Assembly: GCF_008692195.1 (NCBI RefSeq) | Contig: NZ_RXOM01000044.1 | Span: 222,540 to 286,539, forward strand | Reading direction: 5' to 3' | Source: Salegentibacter sp. R32 | GTDB lineage: Bacteria > Bacteroidota > Bacteroidia > Flavobacteriales > Flavobacteriaceae | DNA: 64,000 nucleotides | Part shown: one piece after another, positions 55,744 through 64,000 of the stretch | Numbering within the stretch: position 1 is the first letter of the stretch | How the letters are laid out: each line of letters starts with the position of its first letter | Position numbers and translations under genes: made by a program | Notes under the pieces: generated by a model | What the model was told of the DNA's origin: nothing | The model's database searches: none | The model's input: only the letters and a program-made list of their open reading frames with translations

Positions 55744-56253
55744 ATGAAAAAGCACGTACTTATATTGTTTCTTACAGTATTAGTTTCCAATTTGTCGATG
55801 AATGCACAAAAGAAATTTTTTACCAAAGCTGAAGATACTAAAAATTATACTGTGGTAGAATTGGCCCAACTGGATCAACAATTTAGCATTTTTGCTAAAC
55901 TATTGAAAATGTCTGGTTTAGACGCTTCTGCTTTATATGCAGACGGATATACGGTACTTATGCCTACCAATGAAGCTTTTGGGGAGATGGAAGCAAAAAA
56001 GCTGGCAGCATTATCAAATCCCGATAATCGTATTGAATTGATGAAAGTGATTAAAAACCACATTTTACCTCACAAAGTATGGTTAAGTGACTTTAAAGAA
56101 AATAATGTTCTGGATACTTCTGGAGATGAAAAACTCACTATTTCTACGACTAGTGACGATATGGTGACTATTGGCGGAACAAAAATTATTAAAGCCGATG
56201 TTAAAGCTAGCGATGGGGTAATTCATGTGGTTAATTCGGTAATTGATCTTTAA
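55744..56253 (+). CDS. Fasciclin-domain exported protein
   Basis: A 169-residue protein with a signal peptide (NLSMNAQK end) and one fasciclin (FAS1) domain: GYTVLMPTNEAFGEM, KNHILPHKVWLSDF and DGVIHVVNSVIDL. FAS1 proteins in bacteria are often adhesive or surface-associated. The gene ends in the terminator at 56283-56314. Confidence 0.88.
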   Translation: MKKHVLILFLTVLVSNLSMNAQKKFFTKAEDTKNYTVVELAQLDQQFSIFAKLLKMSGLDASALYADGYTVLMPTNEAFGEMEAKKLAALSNPDNRIELMKVIKNHILPHKVWLSDFKENNVLDTSGDEKLTISTTSDDMVTIGGTKIIKADVKASDGVIHVVNSVIDL

Positions 56254-56282
56254 TTAATTGAAGTAAATTAGATATGAATTCT

Positions 56283-56314
56283 AAGGGACTGAAAGAAATT
56301 TTTCAGTCCCTTTT
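56283..56314 (+). terminator. Bidirectional terminator, left copy
   Basis: AAGGGACTGAAA pairs with TTTCAGTCCCTT across a short loop, then T residues. A near copy lies at 58508-58541. It serves the fasciclin gene and formerly the minus-strand fragment next to it. Confidence 0.85.
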
Positions 56315-56315
56315 T

Positions 56316-56394
56316 TTAATTCATCTGATAAATCAACACACTATTATCTTCCCCTTTTACGCAGAACTCTAACTTTCCGCGGTTATCCATATTG
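56316..56394 (-). pseudogene. Orphan copy of the 3' end of the 822-residue lipoprotein gene
   Basis: On the minus strand this encodes MDNRGKLEFCVKGEDN and SVLIYQMN followed by stop, the same C-terminal residues as the intact gene at 58544-61012. Three base differences from the intact copy are all synonymous. The copy stops abruptly at 56394 and has no upstream part. Confidence 0.85.
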
Positions 56395-56436
56395 ACTTAG
56401 CTTATAAAATTTAACATTATGCAATAGTGATAGATA

Positions 56437-56444
56437 TATTTTTG
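56437..56444 (+). promoter_or_regulatory. Candidate -7 box of the toxin-like gene
   Basis: TATTTTTG lies 40 nt before the ATG at 56485. Confidence 0.4.
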
Positions 56445-56484
56445 TGTTATTTTTAACAATACCAATTTATAAAAAACCACTATT

Positions 56485-58080
56485 ATGAAAAAATTACTTA
56501 GTCTTTTCGGGCTATTAACTGTATTTGTGCTTATATTAAGCTGTGAAAAAGATGAAGAAATAACCTTAGAAAAAGAATCTGCCGTTTCGAGCCAGATAGA
56601 AACCATTACCAGTTCCGGAAGTTTTCAAAATTTTAAGGATAATCCAAAATTCCAAGAAGCCGTTTCCATTTTAAATGGAATTTCCTCAAGCTCACAGCAG
56701 AATCAAGTGGCAAGGGGAGTTCCTGGTGATGCTTACGTCCAAGGTTTTCAGGTAGATACATCATACGTAACGGAGACCCTGTACGAGAACATAACTTCTT
56801 ATACATTTTTAATACAGCCTGACTTAAACCAACTTGATGAATTTGAAAACCTTGTGATCCAGTTTGATGACCGGGACAACAGTTTAACCAGTTTGGTCAA
56901 GTACTCCCCAGAAGACATTAGCAGTTTCAATACTGCCTTTAATGGAACAATGGAGGTCACCACCCCTATAGACGGAGAAATATTTATAGCCGGTTTTCAA
57001 GTAGACCAAGAAGTTGATTGCATTAAAATTGTGGTTTCTGGATGTATAGACCACGTTCCCGGCGGTGTTTGTGGCGGTTCTTATAGTGAAATTATCTGGG
57101 ACTGTGGTGGTGGGACCAGTGATACTTACCACGCACCCATTTACACAGGCCCTGCAAATCCCACGCCCAAGCCTGTAGAGATCACCTCGACGATAGGTAT
57201 GCCGCAAGTGGTAACCGACCCCATAACGCCTTTTTATTTTATAGAGTTTATGCCCATAAGTACAAGACACAATTATTTTAAATTAACAGAGGAGCAACGA
57301 TCTGATATAGGAAGTTTTTTATTTTTAAATCAACTTTCTCCTCAAGCACTTCCTTTTGCACAAATAATGATTGATTATTTAGTTGATAACCCAAATACTA
57401 GTGTCGAAGACTTGTTGAATAATAGAAATAGTTTAAATTCTACAAGTAATGGTGATATTAATAATAATTCGCCCGCTCCAAATATTGATACTCCAATTTA
57501 TAGTGATTTTGATTATCTCCAAGAAGAGTGGTCTTCTATAGAAAGTGTGATTTCTACAGATGATTTTGTAGGTTGGAGAACGGAATATGTTACAATGTCA
57601 GATGGAAGCACAAGAACACTTTCTTGTATGGATTTTGCGAAAGAACAAATAGCTGTAGAAGGCTATGAGATTTCAAATTATTTTAATAATGAAAACCAAA
57701 CAATTCAAATTTACACAGAAAGTGGAGGTGTTGATTCTTCAGCTGTAGATGATGCAATAAGTTATTTGAAAGCTGCGCTTGAAGAAAATATTCCTGTTAT
57801 AGTGGGTATTGACAATCATTCAGGTTCTCCTAACCCTAATACTGATAATAGCACAGACCATTTTGTTGTAATTGTTGGCATGGGCTCAGATGCTAATGGA
57901 GATTATTTTCTTTTTTTCGATAACGCTTCAGAGCATGTGAATCAAGGAGCAAGCTCTGAAAATAAACTTTATTTTGATCCTATTAATAAAACAATTACTG
58001 GAGAATCTCAAGTAGAATGGTATACCAACTGTTGTACGGAATATGATTATAAAGTAACTCAAATAAGAAAAAGTAAATAA
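56485..58080 (+). CDS. Toxin-like lipoprotein with papain/C39-like C-terminal domain
   Basis: 531 residues. A lipoprotein signal with lipidated Cys20 (LILSCEKDE) leads into an N-terminal region of about 230 residues with paired Cys (DCIKIVVSGC, GGVCGGSY, IWDCGGG). A helical module at about residues 260-315 (LTEEQRSDIGSFLFLNQLSP, ALPFAQIMIDYLVDNP) follows. I recall this as a common spacer before variable C-terminal domains in Bacteroidota proteins. The C-terminus has a candidate cysteine-hydrolase triad: Cys381 (SCMDFAKEQ), His459 (DHFVVIVGMG) and Asp479 or Asn480 (FFDNAS). The N-terminal part is visibly richer in G+C than the C-terminal part. The activity is an inference from motif order; a non-toxic surface peptidase is possible. 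Confidence 0.65.
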   Translation: MKKLLSLFGLLTVFVLILSCEKDEEITLEKESAVSSQIETITSSGSFQNFKDNPKFQEAVSILNGISSSSQQNQVARGVPGDAYVQGFQVDTSYVTETLYENITSYTFLIQPDLNQLDEFENLVIQFDDRDNSLTSLVKYSPEDISSFNTAFNGTMEVTTPIDGEIFIAGFQVDQEVDCIKIVVSGCIDHVPGGVCGGSYSEIIWDCGGGTSDTYHAPIYTGPANPTPKPVEITSTIGMPQVVTDPITPFYFIEFMPISTRHNYFKLTEEQRSDIGSFLFLNQLSPQALPFAQIMIDYLVDNPNTSVEDLLNNRNSLNSTSNGDINNNSPAPNIDTPIYSDFDYLQEEWSSIESVISTDDFVGWRTEYVTMSDGSTRTLSCMDFAKEQIAVEGYEISNYFNNENQTIQIYTESGGVDSSAVDDAISYLKAALEENIPVIVGIDNHSGSPNPNTDNSTDHFVVIVGMGSDANGDYFLFFDNASEHVNQGASSENKLYFDPINKTITGESQVEWYTNCCTEYDYKVTQIRKSK

Positions 58081-58086
58081 AATTAT

Positions 58087-58506
58087 ATGAAATACATATT
58101 CTATCTAATAGTCATGGTTACAATTAGTACTAAATCATTTTGTCAAGGGAATGATAGTCTTATGGTTACTAATAAAAACAACTTTGAAAAATCTTTTTTA
58201 TATCACAGGGTAAATGAATCTAAGAATAAAGAGATAATATTGGATGTCAAACTAATGGAACAGGGTAAATATCTATTTACTTCAGAAGAAGAAAGGAAAG
58301 CTTGCGGTTATAAGGACGATTATACAACAGGTATAGGTTTTGTTATTACAGGTTACGCAGATAGGTATTATTACCCTATACACAAAAATTATATTGAAAA
58401 GTTTTCAGATTTAAATATTAATAATTTCAAAGATGCAAAGCTTAAGTTATCAATTCATTATTGTAATGATAAACTCATAATTTCTATCTTAAATATTATG
58501 GGATAG
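58087..58506 (+). CDS. Small exported protein, possible immunity partner
   Basis: 139 residues with a signal peptide ending SFCQ and a mature part of about 119 residues, with cysteines in KACGYKDD and HYCND. Not recognised. It follows the toxin-like gene by 6 bp and lies inside the repeat-flanked cassette, so it is co-transcribed. Exported targeting fits protection in the periplasm or at the membrane if the upstream product is a surface hydrolase; this is inferred from position only. Confidence 0.6.
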   Translation: MKYIFYLIVMVTISTKSFCQGNDSLMVTNKNNFEKSFLYHRVNESKNKEIILDVKLMEQGKYLFTSEEERKACGYKDDYTTGIGFVITGYADRYYYPIHKNYIEKFSDLNINNFKDAKLKLSIHYCNDKLIISILNIMG

Positions 58507-58507
58507 T

Positions 58508-58541
58508 AAAAAAGGGACTGAAATTTTTCAGTCCCTTTTTT
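58508..58541. terminator. Bidirectional terminator, right copy
   Basis: AAAAAAGGGACTGAA (58508-58522) pairs with TTCAGTCCCTTTTTT (58527-58541) across a 4-base loop. It lies between the convergent 58087 and 58544 genes. Confidence 0.85.
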
Positions 58542-58622
58542 ATTTAATTCATCTGATAAATCAACACGCTGTTATCTTCCCCTTTTACACAGAACTCTAA
58601 CTTTCCGCGGTTATCCATATTG
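58514..58622. repeat. Right flanking repeat of the toxin-like cassette
   Basis: Matches 56285-56394 in the same orientation. Shared blocks include GGGACTGAAA, AATTCATCTGATAAATCAAC and GAACTCTAACTTTCCGCGG. Differences are four extra loop bases on the left, two or three extra bases after the terminator on the right, and three substitutions in coding positions. It overlaps the end of the 58544-61012 gene. Confidence 0.85.
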
Positions 58623-61012
58623 GCCAAACTTATTTGAGAATTACCATATACCGGAAAACCGGAAATTAAGTTGGCATCCTTATCAAAAACATACACTTTA
58701 CTGGTTTGTGTATCGGTTATGGAAATATAGGCTTTGTTGTTTATTTCAATAAATTGAGGTTCGGTGTATAAACCATAATCTAAGTTGACAATCTTTCCGT
58801 TGATAGTCAATTCATTTTCATTAAAAGTAACCAAAACAGTATTGTTGGCTACTAAGCTATGATTTTCAGAAAGCTTTAAATCTTTCTTTGTTATTTTTCC
58901 GCTTTCATTCACCTGTACTAATTCTCCATTTAAATTGGTGGTGGTAAATAGATTTTGGTATTGATACCACTTATTGTTAGAAAACTGAAATTCTTTTTGA
59001 GTAGGCACGCGAGTATCGCCGGTCCTGCTTAAAATATGTAAATTTCCATTCGCTTCGCTTACCAAAATATAATCTTTCCTTCCAATTCTAATATGCTTCG
59101 GAGCTTGTAAGATTTCAGAAGCTGTTTTAGAAAATTTAAAACCTTTTACATCTTTTCCTTCTTTGGTGAACATATCTACCCGATTACCTTGTGTAGTAAC
59201 AAATCTGTACTTGCTGTTATTATCATAATCAAAAACAGAAAGTTCTTGCGTAATGGTATTGCTGAATTTTTTAGGGAATGGATTTACGTTATTTCCATTT
59301 CTATCTAAAATATAAACCTGATTTTGCGTGGCAAAAACATGTTGCAATCTTCCGTTGTTATAAATATCCATTTGCTGAATGTCGCCAACAATTCTACTGT
59401 CCAATTGCTTTTTCCAATGTAAATCACCATTGTTTTTATAAAGGTAAAGCACATTCGCTTCATCTTGCACTGCAATTTCCATTTGCTTGGTTCCCCAGTT
59501 TTGGACAAACTGAGGTCTTCCGGTTATGGCCTCCGGTAATTTTATACTGGTAATTTGAGCAATGCTTTGTGCAGTATTCTTAGCTTCAGATTTTTGTATA
59601 AGTGCATTTACGTGCGCAAACTTATTGTCGTAAATAAATTGCAAGGCGCTTATCTTAAAATCACCTAGTTTCAGGTTTTTAATGTCTGCAGTTAAATCTT
59701 CTTCAACTTGACTGGATAAATGTTTTTTCAGGTTTTCATTAATTCCCACAAATAAAAGCGAAGCTTCATCACTAAGCTCATCTTTGGTGTTCAAATAAGC
59801 CGGATAGTTGGCGAGCACCGTTCTATTTTGGTAATTGGCGATGATGTTTTCGAGAACGGTTAAGTTATTTGTGAAAATGAAAAAGTGATCAATCTGTGCG
59901 TAAAATTTGACATTTTTTTGCTTGATAAGCGGTTGATAGGCTTCATATAAATTGTCACTATCCGAAAAATGAAAAATCTCAACTCCCCTAAAATCTTCCG
60001 CTACATCTTTATAAGCTACTAACGCATCAGCAGCAATAGTAGCATCAATAGTATTTAAAATTATAGCTTTTTCTTCTTCAAAATAAAGCGTTCCTACTTC
60101 TTGTACCGCGTTGAAAAGGCTTTCATTTTTTAGCGGAGCCAAATCTTGAGATTTAAACTCGGTTAAATTTGCCTTTAAGTTTTCAAAACTGTCATAACTA
60201 AAAGAAGAAAAACCCAAAGCACTGTTTGGTACCACTTCTGCCACTTCGTTGGTTTGTGGTTCAATCCCCTGAAATAAATTAAGCAAACGCTGGTCTTGAA
60301 TAGTTGCTGAAGAAACTCCGTTCCAATGAATTTCATCTTCGTCAATTTCAATATCAATTACTGTCCAATCTGAAAAATTTGCTAAAAACCCACTATTTCC
60401 ATTTGGGAAGAATAAAGGATAAATTTTATTGAATTCTTCGTGGTTAATGAAAAATGAATGGTCTCCTGAAGCAGCTTGATAAATTTTTTCCAGGGTTGGG
60501 TCTTGCGGTAACTGATTATCAAAAATCCTTACAATATTCTCTAAAACCAATTTAGATGAACTATACACAAAAATATTATTCAGTTTGGTGCTGAAAGTTT
60601 CACTGCCTTCTAAGGTGTATTTTTTGATTTCGCTGTTATCGTACTTAAAGGTTTCTACTTTTTTATTGCCAATACTATCCAATTGAATGCTGGGCTCTTC
60701 ATCGGTTAGAAGCGTCACGGCAATTTCTTTTCTGCCAACTTTATTAAAGCAAAGTAAACTTTCATTGTTTAAGGTGATATATTGCAATGCTTGAAGCGGT
60801 TTTTTAAAAGCAGAATAAGCTTCAGATTTGGTGTTGTTGGCTAACAAATCATTTTCGGTAATCGCTTCAGCAAAATCATTTAAATTGTCACTTTTTAAAA
60901 TCACGGCCGTATTGGGCGGTATAAAACTGAAAAGCTCAGACGGAGCTTTAGTCTCTTCTTTACAAGCTATGAAGCTAACAATTAATGCAAAGTATAAGAG
61001 AATCCTCTTCAT
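58544..61012 (-). CDS. Large unknown lipoprotein, C-terminal propeller-like region
   Basis: 822 residues with lipidated Cys17 (VSFIACKEE). The N-terminal part (SFIPPNTAVILKSDNLNDF) resembles proteins whose only recognised feature is an alpha/beta module of unknown function. The C-terminal half contains repeated short strands in a propeller-like rhythm: QMEIAVQDEANVLYLY, HVFATQNQVYILDRNGN, YILVSEANGNLHILSRTG, KVYVFDKDANLISGFP. A gene like this next to rnhB is familiar to me from flavobacteria. Function unknown. Its last codons are duplicated at 56316-56394. Confidence 0.8.
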   Translation of the reverse strand: MKRILLYFALIVSFIACKEETKAPSELFSFIPPNTAVILKSDNLNDFAEAITENDLLANNTKSEAYSAFKKPLQALQYITLNNESLLCFNKVGRKEIAVTLLTDEEPSIQLDSIGNKKVETFKYDNSEIKKYTLEGSETFSTKLNNIFVYSSSKLVLENIVRIFDNQLPQDPTLEKIYQAASGDHSFFINHEEFNKIYPLFFPNGNSGFLANFSDWTVIDIEIDEDEIHWNGVSSATIQDQRLLNLFQGIEPQTNEVAEVVPNSALGFSSFSYDSFENLKANLTEFKSQDLAPLKNESLFNAVQEVGTLYFEEEKAIILNTIDATIAADALVAYKDVAEDFRGVEIFHFSDSDNLYEAYQPLIKQKNVKFYAQIDHFFIFTNNLTVLENIIANYQNRTVLANYPAYLNTKDELSDEASLLFVGINENLKKHLSSQVEEDLTADIKNLKLGDFKISALQFIYDNKFAHVNALIQKSEAKNTAQSIAQITSIKLPEAITGRPQFVQNWGTKQMEIAVQDEANVLYLYKNNGDLHWKKQLDSRIVGDIQQMDIYNNGRLQHVFATQNQVYILDRNGNNVNPFPKKFSNTITQELSVFDYDNNSKYRFVTTQGNRVDMFTKEGKDVKGFKFSKTASEILQAPKHIRIGRKDYILVSEANGNLHILSRTGDTRVPTQKEFQFSNNKWYQYQNLFTTTNLNGELVQVNESGKITKKDLKLSENHSLVANNTVLVTFNENELTINGKIVNLDYGLYTEPQFIEINNKAYISITDTQTSKVYVFDKDANLISGFPVYGNSQISLANMDNRGKLEFCVKGEDNSVLIYQMN

Positions 61013-61083
61013 AAGAAATACCAGTTTTTTTATAAAATTAGCAGTATTGCGGTTCTTTTCTGTTAAACAAAAATTAAAGTAGG

Positions 61084-61683
61084 TTATAATTCTAGACTAA
61101 GCTGTTCTGGTAATAACCGAAAGCTTTTTCGGTGATATTTAGTAATGCCGTATTTTCTGATCGCTTCCCGGTGTTCACGCGTAGGATACCCTTTGTTTTT
61201 TTTCCAATTGTACATCGGGAATTCCTCGTGAATTTTAGCCATAAATTCATCTCTATACGTTTTGGCAAGTATGGAAGCCGCCGCAATATTCAAAAACTTT
61301 CCATCGCCTTTTATTACACATTCATAAGGTATATCGCCAAAAGGTTTAAATTTATTGCCATCTACTGCGATATGTTCCGGTAAAGTTTTTAGTTGTTCTA
61401 TAGAACGGTGCATTCCTAAAATAGAAGCATTCAAGATGTTAATCTCATCAATTTCTTTCATCATTACGTGGGTCACCCCAAAACACAAGGCTTCATTTTC
61501 AATAATACTTCGTAAACTATTCCGGTTTTTTTCTGAAAGCTGCTTGGAGTCGTTTAAGATTTCATTTTTAAAATCATCTTTTAAGATGACAGCAGCAGCA
61601 GTTACCGGTCCCGCAAGGCAACCTCTTCCGGCTTCATCGGTGCCGCATTCAATTAAATCTACTTTACATTTTAGTTTAAGCAT
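61084..61683 (-). CDS. rnhB: Ribonuclease HII
   Basis: 199 residues with the catalytic motif [20 protein letters not shown] (the first Asp-Glu pair), [10 protein letters not shown], the third acidic residue in HIAVDGNKF and the Asp after [15 protein letters not shown]. It removes RNA from RNA-DNA hybrids, including single ribonucleotides in DNA. It is monocistronic, upstream of the 822-residue lipoprotein gene on the same strand with a 71-bp gap. Confidence 0.95.
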   Translation of the reverse strand: MLKLKCKVDLIECGTDEAGRGCLAGPVTAAAVILKDDFKNEILNDSKQLSEKNRNSLRSIIENEALCFGVTHVMMKEIDEINILNASILGMHRSIEQLKTLPEHIAVDGNKFKPFGDIPYECVIKGDGKFLNIAAASILAKTYRDEFMAKIHEEFPMYNWKKNKGYPTREHREAIRKYGITKYHRKSFRLLPEQLSLEL

Positions 61684-61758
61684 AGGGCAAATTTAAACAT
61701 TTTGCTTGTTCTTGTTATTCTTTGGCAATTATTCAAATTTACATTCGTTAAAAAATTA

Positions 61759-61766
61759 TACTTTTG
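61759..61766 (+). promoter_or_regulatory. Candidate -7 box of the porin gene
   Basis: TACTTTTG lies 17 nt before the ATG at 61784 and rules out a start upstream of it. Confidence 0.45.
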
Positions 61767-61783
61767 CCGCAGTTATCAGATTT

Positions 61784-63772
61784 ATGGTGAGATACACAAT
61801 CATACTTTTACTTATTCTTTTTTCTGCTGAAGGATTTTCGCAAGTTGATTTACGCAGAGATGGAAGAGGTGTAATGGGGAATACTTCCAATCGGGATATT
61901 GGCGACCCTCAAAAAACGGTAATCGATGATCGGGAAAAACCTCCTATTGAAGATTACAAAATTATATCAGTAGAAAACGATACTACCTATGTAGATACAA
62001 CGCTTACCATCTATAAAGATTATAAGTTTAATTACTTGAGAAAGGATGATTTTGAATTATTATCCTTTGCCAACGTAGGTCACGCTTATACTTCTTTAGC
62101 TTATGATTTTGATGAAGTAGATTTATTGCCGGACTTGGGTGCGCGTGCAAAACATTTTAGTTATTATGAAGTAGATGACATTTTTTATTACAATGTACCC
62201 ACTCCATTAACTGAACTGTTTTTTAAAACCACTTTTGAACAAGGGCAAAATGTAAATGCTTTTTTTACAACCAATATGACGCCGCGGCTTAATATCTCTA
62301 TCGCCTATCGCGGGTTACGTTCCTTAGGTAAATACCAACACGTAATGTCTAGTCAAGGAGCATTTAGGTTTACGGTAAATTATCAGACGAAAGACAACCG
62401 CTATGATGTAAAAACGCATTTTGTCTCACAGGATACCAATAATGAAGAAAACGGAGGATTAACCCGACAAGGAAATATTAGCTATCAAGCCAAAGAGGAA
62501 GAATTTGATGATAGGTCGCTCTTGCCAGTTAATTTTGAAAATGCTGAAAATATGCTTTACACCAAGCGTTTTTTCTTGAAGCATCACTATAAAGTTGTCA
62601 AAGGAAATGATTCTACCCAAAACAATCAAATAAGGATAGGGCATCAACTAAATTTTACAGATAAAGAATATTGGTACAGTCAAAATTCACCATTTGCCGG
62701 TTTTGGCTCTTCCTATAAAAATTCCAATCTTCGAGATGAAGTAGAATATCAGCGGGTTTCCAATTTAGTGTATGCAAAATACAAGAATAGTCTTTTAGGA
62801 GAGTTAACCTTTCAGGCAAAGCATAGCAATTATAATTATGGGTATAGCAAAAAATTAATATTAGGCGAAATTGATGAACCAACAAGAGTTATCCCTAACC
62901 GATTAAAAGGAGATGTTTTTTCAGTAGGAGGAAAGTATAAAAAGCAAATTGACGGCTTCAAACTTTCGGGAGATGCCATGATTAATCTTTCCGATGAATT
63001 TTCAGGAAATTACTTAAAAGCTAATGCCGGCTATCGTTTAGATGAAAATAATAAAGTCGATGCCTCTTTGGTCATTAACTCTAGTGCGCCAAACTTTAAT
63101 TTTCTGCTCTATCAAAGTGATTATGTGAATTATAATTGGTACAATGATTTTGATAACGTTCAGAAACAAGATTTAAATATTGATTTAAAATCAAAGAAAC
63201 TAGCAAATATTTCCGCAAGTCTAAGTCAAATTAATAATTACACCTATTTCGGCTTAAGGCAAAATGAAGTAGAGGAAACCGAAGCAGATACATTGGTTAC
63301 GCCGTACCAATACAATGGTAATATAGGTTACCTTAAAATAAAGGCCAATCGAAAATTTAAATACTGGAGATTTAATTTAGACAATACATTAATGTATCAA
63401 AATGTATTTAGTGGGGAAGAAGTATTTCGTGTGCCTGATTTTGTGACAAGACATTCTTTTTATTATGAAGATCATTGGTTTGATAAAGCGCTTTATCTCC
63501 ATATGGGCTTTACCTTTAATTACTTTACCAGTTTTATGGCGAATGGCTATGATCCTGTATTAGCAGATTTTTATGTTCAAAATGATCAAGAACTAGACGG
63601 TTTTTATAGAGCCGATTTCTTTTTTAATGCCAAAGTAGATCAAACTAGAATATTCTTTAAGCTCGAGAACTTCTCGACGATATTCGAAGGTAACAATAGT
63701 TATTCAGCCCCTTCACAGCCTTACCGTGATTTTGTGATCCGCTTCGGCCTGGTCTGGAACTTCTTTTTGTAG
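61784..63772 (+). CDS. Putative porin (Porin_10-like outer-membrane protein)
   Basis: 662 residues from the ATG at 61784, with a signal peptide ending AEGFSQ. The body is made of beta strands rich in Tyr, Asn and Asp with short turns, and it ends in Leu after FVIRFGLVWNFFL, a typical outer-membrane barrel terminus. Its length and pattern match the Porin_10 family of Bacteroidota. It probably forms a channel for small solutes. A longer frame from 61706 starts upstream of the promoter box and is not used. Confidence 0.8.
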   Translation: MVRYTIILLLILFSAEGFSQVDLRRDGRGVMGNTSNRDIGDPQKTVIDDREKPPIEDYKIISVENDTTYVDTTLTIYKDYKFNYLRKDDFELLSFANVGHAYTSLAYDFDEVDLLPDLGARAKHFSYYEVDDIFYYNVPTPLTELFFKTTFEQGQNVNAFFTTNMTPRLNISIAYRGLRSLGKYQHVMSSQGAFRFTVNYQTKDNRYDVKTHFVSQDTNNEENGGLTRQGNISYQAKEEEFDDRSLLPVNFENAENMLYTKRFFLKHHYKVVKGNDSTQNNQIRIGHQLNFTDKEYWYSQNSPFAGFGSSYKNSNLRDEVEYQRVSNLVYAKYKNSLLGELTFQAKHSNYNYGYSKKLILGEIDEPTRVIPNRLKGDVFSVGGKYKKQIDGFKLSGDAMINLSDEFSGNYLKANAGYRLDENNKVDASLVINSSAPNFNFLLYQSDYVNYNWYNDFDNVQKQDLNIDLKSKKLANISASLSQINNYTYFGLRQNEVEETEADTLVTPYQYNGNIGYLKIKANRKFKYWRFNLDNTLMYQNVFSGEEVFRVPDFVTRHSFYYEDHWFDKALYLHMGFTFNYFTSFMANGYDPVLADFYVQNDQELDGFYRADFFFNAKVDQTRIFFKLENFSTIFEGNNSYSAPSQPYRDFVIRFGLVWNFFL

Positions 63773-63857
63773 TTAATTATTTTTAAGGCAGAAAAAGCTG
63801 TCGTCTAGCCCTTTAGAACTGAATTTAAAAAAAACATAAAATAAAGGTAAAGAAAAG

Positions 63858-63890
63858 TTTGCATTTAAGTTGTGAAGGGTTGTATATTTG
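63858..63890 (+). promoter_or_regulatory. Strong promoter, probably of an rRNA operon starting beyond the window
   Basis: TTTG (63858-63861), a 21-base spacer and TATATTTG (63883-63890). After it come CACCCGCTTTCGGGCGG, GTTCATTGAG and A-rich runs. From memory this resembles leaders of flavobacterial 16S rRNA genes. No gene is seen in the last 228 bases. Confidence 0.55.
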
Positions 63891-64000
63891 CACCCGCTTT
63901 CGGGCGGATATAAGTTCATTGAGTGGTGTTTTCTGGTTTTATTTTTTTGTTTTCCAGCCCGTTGGGGCTTGGTCAAAAAAAAACTTTAAAAAAATAGAGA

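Noticed and set aside
61706..61783. Upstream start for the porin gene
   Set aside because: The TACTTTTG box sits inside it, and the signal peptide begins at MVRYTIILLL.
63948..63976. AGCCC/GGGCT hairpin near the right edge as a terminator
   Set aside because: It is followed by A residues on the plus strand, and on the minus strand the T run comes before the hairpin, so it fits neither direction.

Overview
The window is chromosomal DNA from a member of the Bacteroidota, almost certainly family Flavobacteriaceae; genus not resolved. The evidence is low G+C, promoters of the Bacteroidota type (TANNTTTG at -7, sometimes TTTG at -33), little sign of Shine-Dalgarno sequences, and type IX secretion and gliding genes (gldJ, porU, porV). 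A T9SS-sorted protein, a PafA-type phosphatase, the flavobacterial exosortase XrtF with its partner, and many short-signal-peptide lipoproteins point the same way. Most of the window is housekeeping sequence; accessory DNA is confined to a few islands.

Layout. 1-9.3 kb: the 3' part of a WecA/MraY-like glycosyltransferase, glutamate synthase gltBD, an acyl-CoA dehydrogenase and anmK (murein recycling). 9.3-15.4 kb: a Glu/Leu/Phe/Val dehydrogenase with a hairpin at its mRNA 5' end, NhaB, an ExbB-ExbD-TonB energiser set and folC. 15.4-17 kb: two valine tRNAs facing murF. 17-24.4 kb: gldJ divergent from porU-porV (T9SS core), then cdd. 24.5-27.2 kb: pyruvate dehydrogenase E1 alpha and E2. 27.3-32.1 kb: a tight M28 peptidase, SDR, SprT-like, GDP-mannose pyrophosphorylase and DUF389 operon. 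32.2-34.4 kb: two unknown surface lipoproteins. 34.4-40.1 kb: MlaEF-like lipid ABC transporter, PafA-type phosphatase, and a KASIII, methyltransferase and GT2 operon. 40.3-43.2 kb: gcvP. 43.4-47.7 kb: a nested palindromic repeat, a UbiA-like membrane protein, an ECF sigma/anti-sigma pair, a glycosyltransferase and hemW. 47.7-51.5 kb: a repeat-rich accessory stretch with a CarboxypepD_reg outer-membrane protein between direct repeats, an fRMsr, the XrtF pair and two unknown genes. 51.6-56.3 kb: lysS, a T9SS cargo protein, a YqaE/Pmp3 peptide missed by length filters, lipB and a fasciclin protein. 56.3-61 kb: a probable toxin/immunity cassette lodged against the 3' end of a large lipoprotein gene. 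61-64 kb: rnhB, a Porin_10-like protein and a strong promoter that looks like an rRNA operon leader.

The most interesting region is 56283-58622. A lipoprotein with a helical spacer and a papain/C39-like C-terminal domain, plus a small exported partner, sits between two copies of a stretch of about 110 bp. That stretch holds a terminator and the last 25 codons of the neighbouring 822-residue lipoprotein gene. The copies differ in the codons only by synonymous changes. This looks like an exchangeable polymorphic-toxin cassette brought in with a foreign allele of the neighbouring gene end. A second accessory gene (47864-48739) is also bracketed by direct repeats of about 110 bp.
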